Source: Clostridia bacterium
GTDB taxonomy: Bacteria > Bacillota > Clostridia > Christensenellales > Borkfalkiaceae
DNA length: 9,034 bases
Assembly: GCA_900769565.1 (NCBI GenBank)
Contig: CAAGHC010000023.1
Coordinates: 1 to 9,034 of the forward strand
Reading direction: 5' to 3'
Made by a program: the position numbers and the translations under genes. Positions 6,910 to 9,034 of the stretch are shown here, piece after piece (within the stretch, counting starts at the first letter, position 1; each line of letters starts with the position of its first letter). A model generated the notes under the pieces. That model worked only from the letters and a program-made list of their open reading frames with translations. It was not told the DNA's origin and did no database searches.

Positions 6910-7716
6910 TTACACCTTCCTTTTATTAGCAGAATTTTTATTAGCACGTAAATTCATAAACACCACAACTGCTACAGTAATCAAGAAAATTATAGTTGTT
7001 AGCGCTCTATAAATAGGAACTTGCTCACTAGACTTTTCGGTAGTTAAAGCTATTGCCTTATAAACAGCCGTACTAATAGTATCAAAATCTAACGGGGAAA
7101 GTGTTGCAGTTATAATGTAATCGTCAAGCGATAAGGTTATGGCAAGCATAAACCCACTAAAAATCCCCGGTAGAATTTCAGGCAACACAACCTTAAACAA
7201 CGCTTGTGTTGGCGTTGCACCTAAATCTAATGCAGCCTCGTATAAACTGCCGTCCATCTGCTTTAATTTGGGTATTATCGACAACACGACGAACGGCGCC
7301 GTTAAAGTAACGTGCCCAACGTACAAGCCGAATATTGAACGGTGCGATAATCCTATAATCGTTAGTAACATTGCAAGTGCGCAAGCCGTTACGACTTCCG
7401 AATTAACTACGGGAATTTGCGACGCACCTTTTACAGATTTACCAAGTTTGCCTTTACTGTAAAAAATGCCGATTGCACCGAGCGTACCAAGTAGCGTTGC
7501 TATAACAGAAGAAACTATCGCTAACACTACGGTATTTACGACAACGTCTTTAATTTCACCAAGCTTACTGTACCAAAGCAAAGAAAAATCAAAGTTTTCT
7601 AGCCCCGTAAAACTCTTATGCGAGTTAAAACTAAACAAGATAAGTATAAAAATAGGAATGTAAATAAAAGCAAGGACTAAAAAGATATAGCCACGGCTAA
7701 AAAACTTTTTTATCAT
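6910..7716 (-). CDS. potC: Polyamine ABC transporter permease PotC
   Basis: A 268-residue inner-membrane permease with about six membrane helices (first at 9-30, last at about 239-255), a usual size for PotC. The coupling helix that docks on the ATPase is the EAA loop at 160-184 (EAALDLGATP...LPEILPG), and LSLDDYIITATL (195-206) after it is typical of PotC. It pairs with PotB to form the channel for polyamines delivered by PotD. The start codon overlaps the potB stop by four bases (ATGA), preceded by a G-rich AAGGGGGA site 8 bases upstream. It ends in a short basic cytoplasmic tail. Confidence 0.94.
   Translation of the reverse strand: MIKKFFSRGYIFLVLAFIYIPIFILILFSFNSHKSFTGLENFDFSLLWYSKLGEIKDVVVNTVVLAIVSSVIATLLGTLGAIGIFYSKGKLGKSVKGASQIPVVNSEVVTACALAMLLTIIGLSHRSIFGLYVGHVTLTAPFVVLSIIPKLKQMDGSLYEAALDLGATPTQALFKVVLPEILPGIFSGFMLAITLSLDDYIITATLSPLDFDTISTAVYKAIALTTEKSSEQVPIYRALTTIIFLITVAVVVFMNLRANKNSANKRKV
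6913..6920 (-). promoter_or_regulatory. Ribosome site that fixes the potD start
   Basis: GGAAGGTG on the minus strand is 4 bases before the ATG at 6908 and inside the end of potC. The upstream in-frame ATG at 6947 would encode the ribosome site itself (residues ..IKGRCK), so 6908 is preferred. Confidence 0.8.
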
Positions 7717-8576
7717 AAGTTAGTCCCCCTTACGCTATCTTCACTCTTAAATCCACCCGTTGCAAGCATTGTAACGAATAGTATTACGAGCATAATCAAA
7801 GAAATCATTGCGCCACTATGGACGTTGGTCATCGTTCCGTTTTCACCAAGGAAACACCAAGCGATAAGTTTACCGATTACGGTAAAACCCGTACTACCAC
7901 TAAAGGTATCGGTTATAACGTAACAACTCATTACCGGTAAAAATACCATCATTGCACCACTTACAATACCTGGTACGGAAAGTGGCAAGGTTACTTCCTT
8001 AAACACTTTAACTTTTCCTGCGCCTAAATCCGCCGCCGCCTCTTCTAAACTTCTGTCCATTTTAATAAGCGTAGAATAAAGCGGTAAAATCATAAACGGT
8101 AAATAATCATAAGTTAAACCGATAATATTCGCTACAGAGCCAAGCGGTATCCCGATTAAAGACAATAACTCTTTCATTGCCATTGCCCTTAATACGAAGT
8201 TTATCCACATGGGCATAATAAACAAAAGTAGCAATACAAATGCAACGTTTTGTTTCATTCTGGATAAAATATAGGCTACGGGATATGAAATCAATAAACA
8301 AATTGCCGTAACTGCAAAACTAACTAATACGCTAATAAGCAACGTGCTTATTTTAGTTGTATCAGTAAAAAAATCTGCAAGGTTACTAAACGAAACTGCG
8401 CCCGTACTATCGGTAAACGCATAGTAAACGACTACTAGCAACGGCAATATTACGAAAAGCGCCAAAAACAACCCGTAAGGTATACATAAGTTTTTTCTAG
8501 AAAAACCTATTTTACGAGTGGTCGCTTTCCCACCGATAAATTCTTCTCTTTTTATAACTTTCGTGTTCTCGGTCAT
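7713..8576 (-). CDS. potB: Polyamine ABC transporter permease PotB
   Basis: A 287-residue permease that forms a heterodimer with PotC. The N-terminal 28 residues are cytoplasmic and charged; helices follow at about 32-52, 77-104, 111-132, 150-172, 200-222 and 254-273. The EAA coupling loop is at 178-204 (EEAAADLGAG...LPLSVPGI), where PotA contacts the complex. CYVITDTFSGS (218-228) is a typical PotB segment. The start is supported by AGGAG 8 bases before ATG and by an ATGA overlap with the end of potA. Its stop in turn overlaps potC, indicating translational coupling along the operon. Confidence 0.94.
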   Translation of the reverse strand: MTENTKVIKREEFIGGKATTRKIGFSRKNLCIPYGLFLALFVILPLLVVVYYAFTDSTGAVSFSNLADFFTDTTKISTLLISVLVSFAVTAICLLISYPVAYILSRMKQNVAFVLLLLFIMPMWINFVLRAMAMKELLSLIGIPLGSVANIIGLTYDYLPFMILPLYSTLIKMDRSLEEAAADLGAGKVKVFKEVTLPLSVPGIVSGAMMVFLPVMSCYVITDTFSGSTGFTVIGKLIAWCFLGENGTMTNVHSGAMISLIMLVILFVTMLATGGFKSEDSVRGTNL

Positions 8577-9009
8577 CTCTTAATCTCCTGTTTCAACGAA
8601 AGTCTAATGTTTTCTTTCTTGATAATTACGCTTACCCTATCGTTTTCGTTCCAAGTATCTTCGGTATCGAATACGTAATCTTCTTCGTTGTCGTCGGTAC
8701 GAACGATAAGTTGATAGTGGTCGCCTTTGTATATCATAGAAATAATATTACCAACTGCGCCACCTACGTCTTGGTCGTCGCTAATTTCTATATCTTTTAA
8801 TCCAACTTCTACGTTTACGTCCACGTCGGTTAAGTCTATTCTTTCCCCTTCCTTCGTGATAAGATAGCCTTCTTCATCTAAAATAGAACCTTCGTAAAGT
8901 TGAGTAACGTCACATTCAAATTCCCCGTCGCCAAAACATACGGTATTGTATTTGGTAATGTAACCGTCGTATTTATTAGACGAAAATTCTTTTTCCATAA
9001 TGTGAATAT
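8573..9009 (-). CDS. potA: Polyamine ABC transporter ATPase PotA, C-terminal fragment
   Basis: Only the C-terminal regulatory part is present; the whole ATPase domain (about 230 residues) lies beyond the contig end. The visible frame is open past the ATG at 8998 (I-H-I before it, no stop, no ribosome site), so that Met is internal. The preceding partial codon plus I-H-I would fit the family's ...ESNI junction. Residues after Met8998 (numbered 1-141) hold the TOBE domain: a first strand pair (YDGYITKYNTVCFGDGEFEC, 10-29), then VEVGLKDIEI (63-72), GNIISMIYKGDHYQLIVRT (83-101) and VSVIIKKENIRL (122-133). These match the VVIRPEDI, V.FKG.HYEMIV and DDIHI elements of PotA. PotA hydrolyses ATP to drive PotBC. 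The stop overlaps the potB start (ATGA). Confidence 0.85.
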
Positions 9010-9034
9010 AGATCGGAAGAGCACACGTCTGAAC
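9010..9034. other. Illumina TruSeq adapter remnant (artefact)
   Basis: The last 25 bases begin AGATCGGAAGAGC and continue ACACGTCTGAAC, which is the start of the standard TruSeq read-1 adapter. This is library sequence left untrimmed at the contig end, not genome. It truncates potA and should be removed before translation or searching. Confidence 0.97.

Noticed and set aside
6909..6947. ATG at 6947 as the potD start
   Set aside because: It would overlap potC by 38 bases and put coding sequence over the GGAAGGTG ribosome site; the ATG at 6908 is correctly spaced and gives a normal signal peptide.
8996..8998. ATG at 8998 as the start of a small separate acidic protein
   Set aside because: There is no ribosome site, the frame continues upstream, and the sequence matches the PotA TOBE region directly ahead of potB.
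1..9009. Mobile elements, CRISPR arrays, tRNA or rRNA genes
   Set aside because: No transposase or integrase, no regularly spaced repeats, and no tRNA-like or rRNA-like segment was seen on either strand.

Overview
The window looks like an accessory-free stretch of a low-GC Bacillota chromosome, most likely an uncultured Clostridia-type gut or anaerobe lineage. The reasons are strong AGGAGG-type ribosome sites, tight operons, a heterodimeric multidrug-type ABC exporter of the TM287/288 class, a complete polyamine (Pot) operon order and an oxygen-sensitive-type radical SAM protein. The last 25 bases are an Illumina TruSeq adapter, so this is the raw end of an assembled contig, probably metagenomic.

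Layout. Plus strand, 2-4266: two ABC half-transporters (the first cut by the left edge) overlap by one base. A PflX-like radical SAM protein follows after 15 bases, and the unit closes with a 12-bp hairpin terminator at 4274. Minus strand, 4326-5102: a small SLOG-fold protein preceded by a roughly 210-nt segment with its own near-consensus promoter, five consistent stems and an intrinsic terminator. I read this segment as a structured non-coding RNA or a leader of the SLOG gene, and I cannot assign it to a known class. Minus strand, 5147-9009: the polyamine uptake operon potA (only the C-terminal TOBE part)-potB-potC-potD. It has 4-base ATGA overlaps and a terminator after potD.

How the genes work together. 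The two half-exporters should form one asymmetric pump. Residue changes place the dead ATP site on the first subunit's Walker A/B plus the second subunit's LSQGQ, and the active site on the second subunit's Walker A/B plus the first's FSGGQ. PotA would power import through PotB/PotC of spermidine or putrescine captured by PotD. This PotD is unusual: about 568 residues, with a C-terminal membrane anchor instead of a clear lipobox, a dockerin-like calcium loop and an extra module of about 95 residues.

Most worth a second look: (1) the promoter-RNA-terminator unit at 4889-5135, with a possible alternative fold that would break its terminator; (2) complete absence of GATC from all 9,009 native bases, the only GATC being inside the adapter; (3) the modified PotD; (4) a Gly-to-Ser change in the P-loop of the first exporter subunit.
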